Source: Mycobacterium sp. UM_CSW
Lineage (GTDB): Bacteria > Actinomycetota > Actinomycetes > Mycobacteriales > Mycobacteriaceae
Reading direction: 5' to 3'
NCBI RefSeq assembly: GCF_000455205.1
Contig: NZ_AUWQ01000041.1
Span: 1 to 64,000 of the forward strand
DNA: 64,000 nt
This document shows, piece by piece, positions 53,409 through 62,228 of this stretch. A program made the translations under genes and the position numbers. How positions within the stretch are numbered: the first letter of the stretch is position 1; each line of letters starts with the position of its first letter. A model generated the notes under the pieces. It was not told where the DNA came from. It saw only the letters and a program-made list of their open reading frames with translations, and searched no databases.

Positions 53409-54292
53409 GCCGGTTACTCTGCGGCAAAACGGCTTTGGTGACCGGCAGCAGCCGGGGAATCGGCCGCGCCATCGCCCAGCGCCTGGCCGCCGAAGGCGCC
53501 ACGGTGGCGGTCACCGCGCGGTCGCACACGCCCTCCTTGTCGGTGCGTGCCGGAACGACCTCCGCGTTACCGGGCACCATCGCCGAGACGGTTGATCTGA
53601 TCGGGGCCGCCGGTGGCCAGGCGTTCGGCGTCGCCGCCGACCTGGAGGACGCCGAACAGCGCGACGGATTGGTCGACGCGGTGCTCGACCACACCGGGCG
53701 CATCGACATCCTGGTCAACAACGCCGGTTTCGCCGACTACGCGCTGGTCGAGGACATGAGCCTGGAAACGTTCGACCACACCGTGGACCACTACCTTCGC
53801 GTGCCGTTCGTCCTGACGAAATCCGCTGTGCCGCATATGCGCAAGCAAGGCGCGGGCTGGATCGTCAACATCGGCTCCGTCACCGGCGTGGCTCCGGTGC
53901 GACCATATCGGGAATACAACAAGACCTCGGGCGACGTGATCTACGCGGCTATGAAGGCCGGCCTGCACAGGTTTACGCAGGGGCTCGCCGCCGAGCTGCT
54001 CGACGCGAACATCGCGGTCAACTGCGTTGGTCCGTCGACGGCCGTGCGTACACCCGGTGCGGCGCAGTTGATTCCGGACACCTTCCCCACCGAGCCGGTG
54101 GAGTACCTGGCCGAAACTGTACTCGCAATGTGTCACCTCCCGGCCGCGGAGCGCACCGGCCTGGTGGCGTTCAGCCTGCACTATCCGTGGTCGCAGCAAC
54201 TGCCGGTGCACCGCCTCGACGGCAGTGGGCTGCTCCCACCGCGCGAACCGCCGCCGACGGCCAACCCGAATATTCTGCCCGCCGGTCTGTAG
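53405..54292 (+). CDS. SDR-family oxidoreductase, extended C-terminus
   Basis: The 295-residue protein has TGSSRGIG, NNAG and the catalytic Ser in NIGSVTGV. The usual YxxxK position reads YREYNKTSGDVIYAAMKAG, with Tyr and Lys available as YAAMK. The C-terminus is long and Pro-rich. It overlaps the BVMO stop and probably makes or uses that enzyme's ketone substrate. It is convergent with the Dabb-like genes. Confidence 0.83.
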   Translation: MSRLLCGKTALVTGSSRGIGRAIAQRLAAEGATVAVTARSHTPSLSVRAGTTSALPGTIAETVDLIGAAGGQAFGVAADLEDAEQRDGLVDAVLDHTGRIDILVNNAGFADYALVEDMSLETFDHTVDHYLRVPFVLTKSAVPHMRKQGAGWIVNIGSVTGVAPVRPYREYNKTSGDVIYAAMKAGLHRFTQGLAAELLDANIAVNCVGPSTAVRTPGAAQLIPDTFPTEPVEYLAETVLAMCHLPAAERTGLVAFSLHYPWSQQLPVHRLDGSGLLPPREPPPTANPNILPAGL

Positions 54293-54293
54293 A

Positions 54294-54941
54294 TCACAGC
54301 AATCCCGCCGGCGACCCGATTGCCGTGTTGCTTCGGCAGAAACTGTGGCAGACCCGATCACGCACGACGACTTCGGGACATTCGGGATCGAACCATCGGT
54401 CCACGTAGGCCCAGTGAATCGGATGCATGAGGTACGCGCCGGTCAGCCCGTTCGCGTCGGTGAAGTGCTGTTCGAACACATGGGTCCAGGCCGATGCCCC
54501 GATTGCCGCTTCCACACGGCTGAGCTGCCAGTCGGTTATCGAGCGTACGTACCGAGGCATGAGTCGCAGGTCCGCCTCGAACCGCGCCACGGTCGCCGCG
54601 TCGGTACCGGGCACCACGGTCAGCAGCAAGGTGCGATAGACGGTCCCGGGTTTCGCCGACCGACCCGTGCTGGCGGGGCAACCGGAGTAGGCTGCCCCGT
54701 TGACGCGACGGACCGCGGGATCACCGAGGACGTCGTCGAAGAGCGCCGCAACAGAGTCCCATTCGGTCGCATCAGTGAACCGCAGGTGCATGAGGATATC
54801 ACCGCCGTTGCGGGCACCCGGGAGCGTCGGTTCCACCAGAACGCGTTCGCCGCGTATCTGCGCGGCCGCGCCGCGAAGTGTCGCCAGCACGCGGTCGCGA
54901 TCTGCCTCGGCGACGTCGAGCAGCCTCGTAACGCTATACAT
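54294..54941 (-). CDS. Tandem Dabb-like (dimeric alpha-beta barrel) protein
   Basis: The 215-residue protein seems to hold two ferredoxin-like barrel units, MYSVTRLLDV...ILMHLRFTDATEWD and VYRTLLLTVV...TGAYLMHPIHWAYVDRWFDPE, the second with the Dabb-type HP-x-H pattern. Such proteins act as small cyclases, isomerases or stress proteins. ATG 54941 lies inside the previous gene's stop region (TGCGATGTATAG). It is possibly a decarboxylase or dehydratase of the island pathway. Confidence 0.72.
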   Translation of the reverse strand: MYSVTRLLDVAEADRDRVLATLRGAAAQIRGERVLVEPTLPGARNGGDILMHLRFTDATEWDSVAALFDDVLGDPAVRRVNGAAYSGCPASTGRSAKPGTVYRTLLLTVVPGTDAATVARFEADLRLMPRYVRSITDWQLSRVEAAIGASAWTHVFEQHFTDANGLTGAYLMHPIHWAYVDRWFDPECPEVVVRDRVCHSFCRSNTAIGSPAGLL

Positions 54942-55281
54942 CGCACAGTCCATCCACGTCGTCCGCGGCCGCGGCGAACGACCGTGATCGATCCTGCACC
55001 AATTCGGCAATGCGCGACCACCATTCGCCCAGCGCCGGGTCCGGCCTACCCTGCCAGGTCATCTCCCACCACGCCTGCACGCTCGGCAGCGTCCAGGTGA
55101 CGGTCACCGTGTTCGGCTGTTCGTCGAACCAAATGGGCGGGCTGACCAAGACGTCCCGCAGCGTCATTCCGCGATCGCGCGCCCCGGGCGCATACTCCGA
55201 GAGGTAGGTGTCGACGAACCGGCGCGCACAGCCCGGCTTGGTGATCACACGGTCGATCACGAAGATTTGGCCGTCTGCCAT
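54934..55281 (-). CDS. Small alpha-beta-barrel-like protein
   Basis: The 115-residue protein resembles NIPSNAP/Dabb-type dimeric barrels (IFVIDRVITKPGCARRF, NTVTVTWTLPSVQAWWEM). It overlaps the tandem Dabb gene and probably works with it. ATG 55281 is leaderless behind TACGGT at 6 nt. Confidence 0.72.
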   Translation of the reverse strand: MADGQIFVIDRVITKPGCARRFVDTYLSEYAPGARDRGMTLRDVLVSPPIWFDEQPNTVTVTWTLPSVQAWWEMTWQGRPDPALGEWWSRIAELVQDRSRSFAAAADDVDGLCDV

Positions 55282-55287
55282 TACCCG

Positions 55288-55293
55288 ACCGTA
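55288..55293 (-). promoter_or_regulatory. Leaderless -10 box of the Dabb-like pair
   Basis: TACGGT is followed by 6 nt and ATG 55281. Confidence 0.5.
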
Positions 55294-55349
55294 TGGCACG
55301 CAGCGAACGGCGCGCGTTCGGTTCCCGGCCATCGGGATGCGTTAGGCAC

Positions 55350-56276
55350 CTATCGCCGCAACATGTCAGCGAGCGCGGCGGCGGCCTCCTCCCGGGCCCG
55401 GTGTGCGAGATCGAGCATCGGCATCGTCATGAAGCCATGAATGCCGCCGTCATAACGCAATTGGACGGTCGGCACGCCGGCGGCCTGTAACGCCTCGCCG
55501 AACATCAGGCCCTCGTCGCGTAACGGATCGTGCCCGGCGATGACCATCACGGCGGGTGGCAGCCCATCCAGCTCGGCGTTCATGGGTGTTGCATACGGGT
55601 GCTCTCGGTCGGCGAGCGCCGGCACGTACTGATCCCAATACCACTGCAGCGCTGGCCTCGGGTTGTAGAAGCCGTGGCCGAATAACCGATAGGACTCGTT
55701 GTGGAAGTTTGCCGCCACAACCGGGTAGATCAGGAACTGGGCAGCCAGCGGGGGATTGCCTCGGTCGCGTGCCATCAGCGCGGTGACGGCGGCCAGGTTG
55801 CCACCGGCGCTATCGCCGCCCACCGCCAGGCGGTCGGCTTCGCCGCCGAGGTCGGACGCGTTGCGCGCCGCCCATCGGGCGACGGTGTACACATCGTCGG
55901 CCGCTGCCGGCCAGCGGTGCTCCGGCGCCAACCGGTAGTCCACCGAGATCACCACGGCGGGAATGTGATTCGCGATGTCGCGGCAAAGCGCGTCGTGGCT
56001 GTCCAGGTCGCAGAACACGAAACCTCCGCCGTGGGCGTACACAAGAATCGGCAGGCTGGTGTCCCGGCTTTCGGGCCGGTAGACGCGGACCGGAATGTCG
56101 CCGCCGGGCCCGTCGATCGTGCAGTCGCGAACCTCGGCGACGGGCTGAGGCTTGGCGGGTGGCACGAACCTGGATCGGATCAGCGCCCGGGCCTCCGCAC
56201 CGGTCATGGTGTGCACCGGCGGGAAGCCGGCGTCGAGCATGTCGATCAGCGGCGCGATCTGCGGATCGAGGGTCAC
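55350..56276 (-). CDS. Alpha/beta hydrolase, HSL-family esterase
   Basis: The 308-residue protein has YAHGGGF oxyanion hole, GGDSAGGN nucleophile, GHDPLRDE acid and GGIHGFMT histidine. GTG 56276 overlaps the IclR stop (GTGA), so the regulator and esterase form one operon. It is a second candidate for opening Baeyer-Villiger esters. Confidence 0.88.
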   Translation of the reverse strand: MTLDPQIAPLIDMLDAGFPPVHTMTGAEARALIRSRFVPPAKPQPVAEVRDCTIDGPGGDIPVRVYRPESRDTSLPILVYAHGGGFVFCDLDSHDALCRDIANHIPAVVISVDYRLAPEHRWPAAADDVYTVARWAARNASDLGGEADRLAVGGDSAGGNLAAVTALMARDRGNPPLAAQFLIYPVVAANFHNESYRLFGHGFYNPRPALQWYWDQYVPALADREHPYATPMNAELDGLPPAVMVIAGHDPLRDEGLMFGEALQAAGVPTVQLRYDGGIHGFMTMPMLDLAHRAREEAAAALADMLRR

Positions 56277-57082
56277 GCGTACTGGAGCGCCGGACGAACC
56301 GGGCGCAACGGCCTCAGCGGCTGCAGCGTCGGCGCGACGCGCTGGGGGCCGTCCTCGACGTTCCGCCAGATGCCCATCGCGGTCATGCGCACGGGCGCGG
56401 CCAGTCGCTGGTCGAACATCATGCGGTTCATCGGACCACACACCGAGACGGCCGCAACCGCCTCACCGGCCCCGCCGATCGGCGCTGCCACGCAACCGAA
56501 TCCGAGCAGCGACTCCTCCCGTTCGAAGGCGACCCCGTGGGCGCGTACCTTGGCCAGCTCGACCGCGAGCTGCGCGCCACTGGAGATCGAGTATTTCGTC
56601 TTGCGAACCCGCAGATCGAGCTGGGCATCGTCGTCACGGTAGGCGAGGATCGCCTTCCCGACAGCGGTACAGTGCGCGGGCTGGCGACCGCCCACACGGG
56701 TTGGTATCCGCTGATCGCCGATCTTGTCCAGGTAGACGACGTCCGCACCGTCAAGGACCGCCAAGTGCACGACAAGCCCTGTGGCGCGGTGTAATTCGCC
56801 GAGCAAGGGGCCGGCCGCCCGCACCAGGCGATCCTGGTGCACGGCCAGCGACCCCAGCTCCACCAGGCGCATGCCCAGCTCGTAATCGCGGCCGCTGCGG
56901 CGAAGCCACCGCAGCTGCACCAGGCGTTCAAGCATGCGGTGCGCCGACGACCGCGGCAGGCCGGTGCGGCGCACGATCTGTGCCAGCGTCAGCCGGCCCG
57001 GTCCGTCGAATGCGTCGAGGACCAGTGAGATGCGGTCGATGACGGCCGTCGGGGTCTCGACACTCTTGACGGCTGATGTCAT
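56273..57082 (-). CDS. IclR-family transcriptional regulator
   Basis: The 269-residue protein has an N-terminal IclR winged helix (LTLAQIVRRTGLPRSSAHRMLERLVQLRWLRR) and an effector domain (LDGADVVYLDKIG, HCTAVGKAILAY, GFGCVAAPIGG). IclR proteins commonly control aromatic or steroid degradation genes. The start follows GGAGGACCG. A nested palindrome at 57098-57133 in its own promoter suggests autoregulation. Its C-terminus is Pro/Arg-rich and longer than usual. Confidence 0.9.
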   Translation of the reverse strand: MTSAVKSVETPTAVIDRISLVLDAFDGPGRLTLAQIVRRTGLPRSSAHRMLERLVQLRWLRRSGRDYELGMRLVELGSLAVHQDRLVRAAGPLLGELHRATGLVVHLAVLDGADVVYLDKIGDQRIPTRVGGRQPAHCTAVGKAILAYRDDDAQLDLRVRKTKYSISSGAQLAVELAKVRAHGVAFEREESLLGFGCVAAPIGGAGEAVAAVSVCGPMNRMMFDQRLAAPVRMTAMGIWRNVEDGPQRVAPTLQPLRPLRPVRPALQYA

Positions 57083-57106
57083 CGGTCCTCCATGTATCTA
57101 GCAGGC

Positions 57107-57125
57107 ATATTACTAATAGTCATAT
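57107..57125. promoter_or_regulatory. Probable IclR operator
   Basis: ATATTACTAATAGTCATAT is a 19-bp inverted repeat with one mismatch between arms. It is flanked almost symmetrically by CTAG at 57098 and at 57130. It is the most AT-rich patch in this region and overlaps a TAATAT -10 candidate of the IclR gene. Confidence 0.6.
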
Positions 57126-57227
57126 AGTTCTAGCACACAGATGTGGCCGCTGTCACGCACGCGGCCGTGATACGCAATGGGACGGCGGAATTTGCCGCGA
57201 TGTTTTCGTCGGGTGCCGTTGGCGCCT

Positions 57228-57671
57228 TTATCCGCGAAATACGTCGAGCGAGCCGACGTGGGCGCGATTGGTCTTCAACCGCTCCTGCAATTCCCACGTT
57301 CCGTCGGAGCGCCGGTGCCACGTGTCCCTGTAGTCGCCGAGCATGTAAAACCTTGTCGCGGGGTCTGCGTCCGAGCTCAGGTGAACATCGTGGACGTAGG
57401 CACGAGTGATCGCGGTGTCGCCGTCGACATCGATGACCACGTTGGCGAGAAGGTGTTGGGTCGGACCGCAATTGTCGAGGAAGCCGCGGATCAGCTCGAT
57501 CATCGCCGCGCTTCCGCGCAAGCGGCCGGTCCCGAAGTCGCCCTCGGCGTCATCGGCCAAGATCTCGGCCATCGCCGCCCAGTCGCGATCGTCCATCGCG
57601 CGGGCGAACTGTTTCAACGCTCGTTCGATGTCTCGTTCATCGAGCAGGATTCGCAGTCGATCGCTGTCCAT
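57228..57671 (-). CDS. NTF2/SnoaL-like protein
   Basis: The 147-residue protein has the pattern IERALKQFARAMDDRDWAAMAEILADDAEG, GSAAMIELIRGFL and a C-terminal beta sheet (YRDTWHRRSDGTWELQERL), as in SnoaL-like dehydratase/isomerase or dioxygenase beta-subunit proteins. It is last gene of the HsaA-like operon (61261-57228). Confidence 0.83.
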   Translation of the reverse strand: MDSDRLRILLDERDIERALKQFARAMDDRDWAAMAEILADDAEGDFGTGRLRGSAAMIELIRGFLDNCGPTQHLLANVVIDVDGDTAITRAYVHDVHLSSDADPATRFYMLGDYRDTWHRRSDGTWELQERLKTNRAHVGSLDVFRG

Positions 57672-57684
57672 GGGTAGAGGAGGC

Positions 57685-59151
57685 TCAGCCCTTGGCCGCC
57701 GACCGGCCCGCGCGGCGGCCGTAGAAGCTGCCATCGCCCAGTGAGATGCCGCTGGCGTAACCCCACGCGGCCAGTCCCGCGGTCGACCGGCCGGCGGCGA
57801 AGAGCCCCGGGATGGGCTCGCCGCTGACGTGCAGGACCTCGGCCTCCAACGTGGTCGCCAGCCCGCCCAGCGTGAACCCTCCGGTGTTCTCCCGCAGGTC
57901 GATTGCCCCGACCGGGGAACCGATCGGCCTGAGCCACTCGGGCTTCTTGTGCAGGAGCGGATCCTCGCCGCGCGCGGCGCCCTCGTTGTAGGCGGCCACC
58001 GTCGCCTGCAGCGAACCGGGGGCCAGGCCCATGTCGCCTTCCAGGTCGGCCACGGTGTCGGCCACCCAGGTCGGCTGCCGCAGCATGAATTTGGGCGACC
58101 ACGACGCCATCGCCTCCTGCTGCGCGTCGTCGTCGATGATCAGATACGCGACGTTGTCCTGCTGGTACAGCGTCAGCTGCCCGACCCGGCCCGGGTAGGT
58201 GTCCTCGGGGACGTAACGCTGGCCGCGGCCGTTGACCAGGATGCCGCGCACCAGTTGCTGGGGATCGATGAAGATCGCGACCTCGGTCGCGTCCATGTGG
58301 GCCAGATCGGCGCCCAGCGCCTGCGCCATCCGGATCGCCTGCCCGTCATGCTGCTCGATCGAGGCGGCCGGCCGCCCGGCGATCCGCGGCGCGTACCGCG
58401 CCACCATCGCGTCGTTGTAGGCGAAGCTGCCCGTCGCCAGCACCACCCCGCGGCGGGCCCGAACCGTCATCTCGGCACCGTACTGGCGGGCGCGGAGGCC
58501 GACGACCCTGCCATCGGACTCGACGATCAGGCTTTGCACGCGGACGTCGTAGAGCGCCCGCGCGCCGGCCGCCGCGGCCGTCTCGACGAGGGGCTTCATC
58601 AGCATGTAGCCCGCGCTGGCTTCGCCCTGCTTCTTGTTCTGCATCTGCGGGACGTGCCCGCGCGGGGCGGGGGAGGCGATGGTGTTGAACGGGTATGCGT
58701 TTTCGCCGCCGCTATACATGAGGCCCTGGTCGCCCATCGGCTCCCAGCCGGGCTCGGAGAAAAACTCCGCCTTGAACGGCACCCCGCAACCGACGAGCCA
58801 GTCGAAATGCGCGATGCTGCCCGCGCAGTAATCGGCGATCCGGTTCTCGTCGGCGCCGGGTCCCATCGCCACGTTGAGGAAGGCGGCCATGTTGTCGACG
58901 GAATCGTTGAAGCCGCAAGCCTTTTGCAGCGCGGTGCCGCCGCCGAGGTAGATGAAGCCGCCGGCCATCGCCGCGGCGCCGCCCCACGACCCGGTGCGCT
59001 CCAAGACCAGCACGTCGGCGCCGGACCGGGCCGCCTCGACCGCGGCGGCGGCGCCCGCGACCCCGTAGCCGGCGATGACGACGTCGGCCTCCTGATCCCA
59101 GGAGGCGATCGACGATGCCGGGACGGGTGTGACGTCCGCGTCGGGCGTCAT
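57685..59151 (-). CDS. FAD-dependent KstD/fumarate-reductase-family flavoprotein
   Basis: The 488-residue protein has the FAD motif VIAGYGVAGAAAAVEA, GGAAAMAGGFIYLGGG, an internal ARRGVVLATGSF and the C-terminal AAWGYASGISLGDGSFYGRRAG. It is FAD-binding family 2 like KstD but lacks the TYPGxGATI end of the 41071 gene, so it probably acts on a different ring or acid. It overlaps the extradiol dioxygenase gene by ATGA. Confidence 0.85.
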   Translation of the reverse strand: MTPDADVTPVPASSIASWDQEADVVIAGYGVAGAAAAVEAARSGADVLVLERTGSWGGAAAMAGGFIYLGGGTALQKACGFNDSVDNMAAFLNVAMGPGADENRIADYCAGSIAHFDWLVGCGVPFKAEFFSEPGWEPMGDQGLMYSGGENAYPFNTIASPAPRGHVPQMQNKKQGEASAGYMLMKPLVETAAAAGARALYDVRVQSLIVESDGRVVGLRARQYGAEMTVRARRGVVLATGSFAYNDAMVARYAPRIAGRPAASIEQHDGQAIRMAQALGADLAHMDATEVAIFIDPQQLVRGILVNGRGQRYVPEDTYPGRVGQLTLYQQDNVAYLIIDDDAQQEAMASWSPKFMLRQPTWVADTVADLEGDMGLAPGSLQATVAAYNEGAARGEDPLLHKKPEWLRPIGSPVGAIDLRENTGGFTLGGLATTLEAEVLHVSGEPIPGLFAAGRSTAGLAAWGYASGISLGDGSFYGRRAGRSAAKG

Positions 59152-60056
59152 AGCCGCATCGCCGCAGGCATCTCGCCGATCCACTGGTGACCCCAGTAGC
59201 TGTCCGCGGTGATTTCCTCTGCGGTGTAATAGGTTTCGTCGACGCGCATGCCGTCGGTGCCGAACTCGATGTCCCAGTCGCCGGGCGCCCGGACGTAGAA
59301 GGAGATCATCTTGTCGTTGGTGTGGCGGCCGAGCGTGGAGGACAGCTGGAAACCCTCGGCGTTAACCCGGTCCAGCGCCTGGCCGACCGCGTCGAGGGTG
59401 TCGACCTCCACCATGATGTGAACTACGCGGGGGTCGCGCAGGTGCGCGGCCGGAACGATCGCCAGGCTGTGATGGCGCTCGTTGATGCCGAGGAAGCGCA
59501 CCCGCACCGGACCGAATTCTTTCGGCAACGGCACCCGGAAGGCGCCGCGGGAGCGGAAACCCAGTACCTCGGTGTAGAAGTCGAACAGCGCGTTGGGGTC
59601 CATCGCGGGCAGCACGACATGGCCGAGGCCCTGATCGCCGGTGACGAATTTCGCGCCGAACGGCGTGATCACCGGGCTGTGGTCGAGCACCGGGCCGTGG
59701 AAAACCTCCAGCGTGTGGCCGGCGGGGTCTTCGAACGCGATCACCTCTTCGACCCTGCGCTCCTCGGCCTCGTCGACGGAGAGCTGCTTGAACGCAACCC
59801 CGGCGCCGTCAAGGGTGGACTTCACCCGTTGCAGCGCCGCACGATCGCGCACCTCCCAGCCGATGGTGAGCACCCGCTCCGTTTCGCCGGGCACGACGGC
59901 GATCCGGGCGGCCCGTTCGTCCATCCGCAGGTACAGCGCCGAGGGGTCGGATCCCTTACCTTCGGCGAAACCTAGGACGTCGAAGGCGAAATGCCGCCAG
60001 CGATCGACGTCGTTGGTCGAAATAGTGATGTAGCCAAGGCTTTTCAGGTCGCTCAT
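59148..60056 (-). CDS. Extradiol ring-cleavage dioxygenase (HsaC/BphC-like, VOC fold)
   Basis: The 302-residue two-domain vicinal-oxygen-chelate protein has a complete Fe(II) triad: His146 (GLGHVV), His213 (VVHIMVEV) and Glu264 (WDIEFG), with His195 and His245 as second-shell candidates. It matches HsaC-type enzymes that cleave a catecholic ring next to the hydroxyls, the step after HsaA. The start follows GGAG. It is coupled to the flavoprotein gene. Confidence 0.9.
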   Translation of the reverse strand: MSDLKSLGYITISTNDVDRWRHFAFDVLGFAEGKGSDPSALYLRMDERAARIAVVPGETERVLTIGWEVRDRAALQRVKSTLDGAGVAFKQLSVDEAEERRVEEVIAFEDPAGHTLEVFHGPVLDHSPVITPFGAKFVTGDQGLGHVVLPAMDPNALFDFYTEVLGFRSRGAFRVPLPKEFGPVRVRFLGINERHHSLAIVPAAHLRDPRVVHIMVEVDTLDAVGQALDRVNAEGFQLSSTLGRHTNDKMISFYVRAPGDWDIEFGTDGMRVDETYYTAEEITADSYWGHQWIGEMPAAMRL

Positions 60057-60076
60057 CGCGTGCTCCTAGTTCGCCG

Positions 60077-61261
60077 TTAAATCAACGCCCGCAGCGGGCC
60101 TTCCGGCGGGTCGATGCCCAGCGAGCTGAGCGCGGACGCGTGATAGGTGGTGCCGGGGACGTGGATGGCGTGCATTTGGCCGACATGCACGTCTCGCCAG
60201 TAGCGTTGCAGTGGCTTGTCCATCCGTGACGCATTGCCGCCCGAACGGGCGAAGATTTCGTCGACCGCCGACACCGCGCGCCAGACCGCACGGACTTGAG
60301 TGCGGCGACCGGCGGCGCGGTCGGCGAACGACACCTCCTTGCCGGCGGCGACCATGTCGTAGATGCGGTCGGCGTTGGCGAGCAGTTCCTGGCGGGCGGC
60401 GTTGATGTCGGCCGCGGCCTCGCCGACGGCGTACATGACGTACGGGTCGTCTTTGATCGCGGTTCCGGTGGCGCCGACGCGCTCCCGCTGATAGTCCAGG
60501 TGCGCGGCCAGCGCGCCCTCGGCGATGCCGATGGTCGCCGCGGAGATGCCCAGCGGGAACATCGTCGACCACGGCATCAGGTACAGCGGTTCGGTCATGC
60601 CGGCCTCGCGCTGCGCGGTGCCGTCCATGACCTTGGTCGCGTCCATGGTGCGGTAGGTCGGGACGAACGCATCCTTGACGATGACGTCCTTGGAACCGGT
60701 TCCGCGCAGCCCGACCACATTCCAGGAGTCCTCGACGATTTCGTAGTCCTTGCGGGGCAGGATCATGTGCAGCATCTGCGGCGGCATGATTGGTATGCCC
60801 TGCTCGTTGCCGAGCATCGCGCCCAGGATGATCCAGTCGCAGTGGTCGGTACCCGAGCTGAACTGCCAGCGGCCGTTGAAGATGTAGCCGCCGTCCACGG
60901 GCTTGGCCACGCCCTGCGGCGCGTACGGCGAAGCCATCCAGGTGTCGACGTCGTCGGCCCAGACCTCGGCAGCGACCTTCGGATCGGCATAAGCCAGCTG
61001 GTAGGGGTGCACGCCCACCACACCCACGATCCACCCGGCGGCTGGATCCAGGGCCGCCGTGGCCATCACCGTCTCGGCGAACTCGCGGGGGTGGGCCTCG
61101 AAACCCTGGTAGTTCTTGGTTTGCAGCAACCGGATCAAACCGGCCGCCTTCATGCTCTTGACCGTCTCGTCGGTAAGCCGGCCGATCTGCTCGGCCATGG
61201 GCGCCTGCTCACGCAATTGGTCGGCCATTTCTACGACTCGGTCAAGTACCCGCTCGCTCAT
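60077..61261 (-). CDS. HsaA-like flavin-dependent hydroxylase, acyl-CoA-dehydrogenase fold
   Basis: The 394-residue protein resembles HsaA, the oxygenase of 3-HSA hydroxylation in cholesterol breakdown: AALDPAAGWIVGVVGVHPYQLA, NGRWQFSSGTDHCDWIILGA and GLRGTGSKDV. HsaA needs an HsaB flavin reductase, not found in this window (the flavin reductase at 26542 is distant). It would hydroxylate a phenol to the catechol cleaved by the next gene. A 20-bp palindrome lies 61 nt upstream. Confidence 0.9.
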   Translation of the reverse strand: MSERVLDRVVEMADQLREQAPMAEQIGRLTDETVKSMKAAGLIRLLQTKNYQGFEAHPREFAETVMATAALDPAAGWIVGVVGVHPYQLAYADPKVAAEVWADDVDTWMASPYAPQGVAKPVDGGYIFNGRWQFSSGTDHCDWIILGAMLGNEQGIPIMPPQMLHMILPRKDYEIVEDSWNVVGLRGTGSKDVIVKDAFVPTYRTMDATKVMDGTAQREAGMTEPLYLMPWSTMFPLGISAATIGIAEGALAAHLDYQRERVGATGTAIKDDPYVMYAVGEAAADINAARQELLANADRIYDMVAAGKEVSFADRAAGRRTQVRAVWRAVSAVDEIFARSGGNASRMDKPLQRYWRDVHVGQMHAIHVPGTTYHASALSSLGIDPPEGPLRALI

Positions 61262-61321
61262 TTGTCTGTCCTAACGTGTGTGGGCTTATGAATGGTTTAC
61301 CGCAGTCCAGAGGCCGACTCG

Positions 61322-61341
61322 CCGCTGATCCCGATCAGCGG
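61322..61341. promoter_or_regulatory. 20-bp perfect inverted repeat upstream of the HsaA-like gene
   Basis: CCGCTGATCCCGATCAGCGG has 9-bp perfect arms around CC. It is 61 nt before the HsaA-like start and is not followed by a U-tract, so an operator is more likely than a terminator. Confidence 0.55.
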
Positions 61342-61352
61342 ACGAAATTGGG

Positions 61353-61409
61353 TCATAACCCGGCATAGGTGCCGTTGTCAACGACGCGGTCGCCGGTCAA
61401 CGGCCGCGA
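61353..61409 (-). pseudogene. Possible SDR C-terminal remnant
   Basis: The minus strand encodes PLTGDRVVDNGTYAGL followed by a stop, with no start or upstream domain. It resembles the ITG...VDxG tail of SDR enzymes, as if a second SDR had been deleted next to the intact one ending at 61416. The evidence is short and may be chance. Confidence 0.2.
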
Positions 61410-61415
61410 CGCCTC

Positions 61416-62228
61416 CTAAACTTTCGCGAGCAGGCCGGCGTCGATCACGATCTGGGTGCCGGTGATGTAGCGCGCCTCGTCGGAGGCGAGGAACACGACG
61501 GCGTTGCTGACATCGACGGGTTCGACCCAGGGCACCGGTAACAGGTGACGAGCCTGCAGCACCTCGGCGGCGTCCTCCGCCGTCGGATTGTCCAAGTCGG
61601 GCCGCAGGCGTCGAAACGTCGCCTCGTTGAGCACCATCGCGGTTCCGACCGCCCCGGGGTGAACGGTGTTGACGCGGATACGTCGCGGTCCGAGCTCGTT
61701 GGCGAGCGTGCGTGCGAGTCCTACGACGGCATGCTTGCTGGCCGTGTAGGCGGCTGTGTTGGCCGTGCCCCGAATACCGTTGGTGGAGCTGACAATGACG
61801 ACGGATCCGCCTCGCTCGCCCCCGTATCGACCAATGTGGGGCACACTGGCCTTGACGGTGTGCCAGACGCCGGTGAGGTTGATATCCAGGACCTGCTGCC
61901 AGCTTTCGGCGGCGATCTCCCAAGTAGGGGCGCCCGCCGGATGGATTCCCGCATTGGCGACAACCACGTCGATGCGACCGAGTTCGGCGACGGCAGCATC
62001 CACCGCGGCCGTCATCGCGCTGAAGTCGCCGACGTCGGCCAGACCCGTCGCGACGCGCACCCCATGCCGTGCAACGGCGGTCGCGGTCTGTTCGAGGTCG
62101 GCGGCCGACTGGGGCATGTCCAGCGCGATCACGTCGGCGCCCTCCTCGGCGAACCGCTCACAGTGGCAGCGTCCGCTGCCCCGGGCGGCCCCGGTCACCA
62201 ACGCCACGCGGCCACGCAGACCAGACAT
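61416..62228 (-). CDS. Mycofactocin-coupled SDR-family oxidoreductase
   Basis: The 270-residue SDR has the subfamily hallmarks: GAARGSGRCHCERFAEEGADVIALD, the catalytic YTASK, a long insertion ending in LLPVPWVEPVDVSNAVVFLASDEARYITG, and VDAGLLAKV. These enzymes hold NAD tightly and use mycofactocin as external electron acceptor. Mycofactocin genes are not in this window. It overlaps the Baeyer-Villiger stop by one base (TGATG). It probably oxidises the alcohol to the ketone the monooxygenase needs. Confidence 0.88.
   Translation of the reverse strand: MSGLRGRVALVTGAARGSGRCHCERFAEEGADVIALDMPQSAADLEQTATAVARHGVRVATGLADVGDFSAMTAAVDAAVAELGRIDVVVANAGIHPAGAPTWEIAAESWQQVLDINLTGVWHTVKASVPHIGRYGGERGGSVVIVSSTNGIRGTANTAAYTASKHAVVGLARTLANELGPRRIRVNTVHPGAVGTAMVLNEATFRRLRPDLDNPTAEDAAEVLQARHLLPVPWVEPVDVSNAVVFLASDEARYITGTQIVIDAGLLAKV

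Noticed and set aside
61378-61923. 181-residue minus-strand frame next to the mycofactocin SDR
   Set aside because: It is out of frame with the SDR and Arg-rich without motifs; a shadow.
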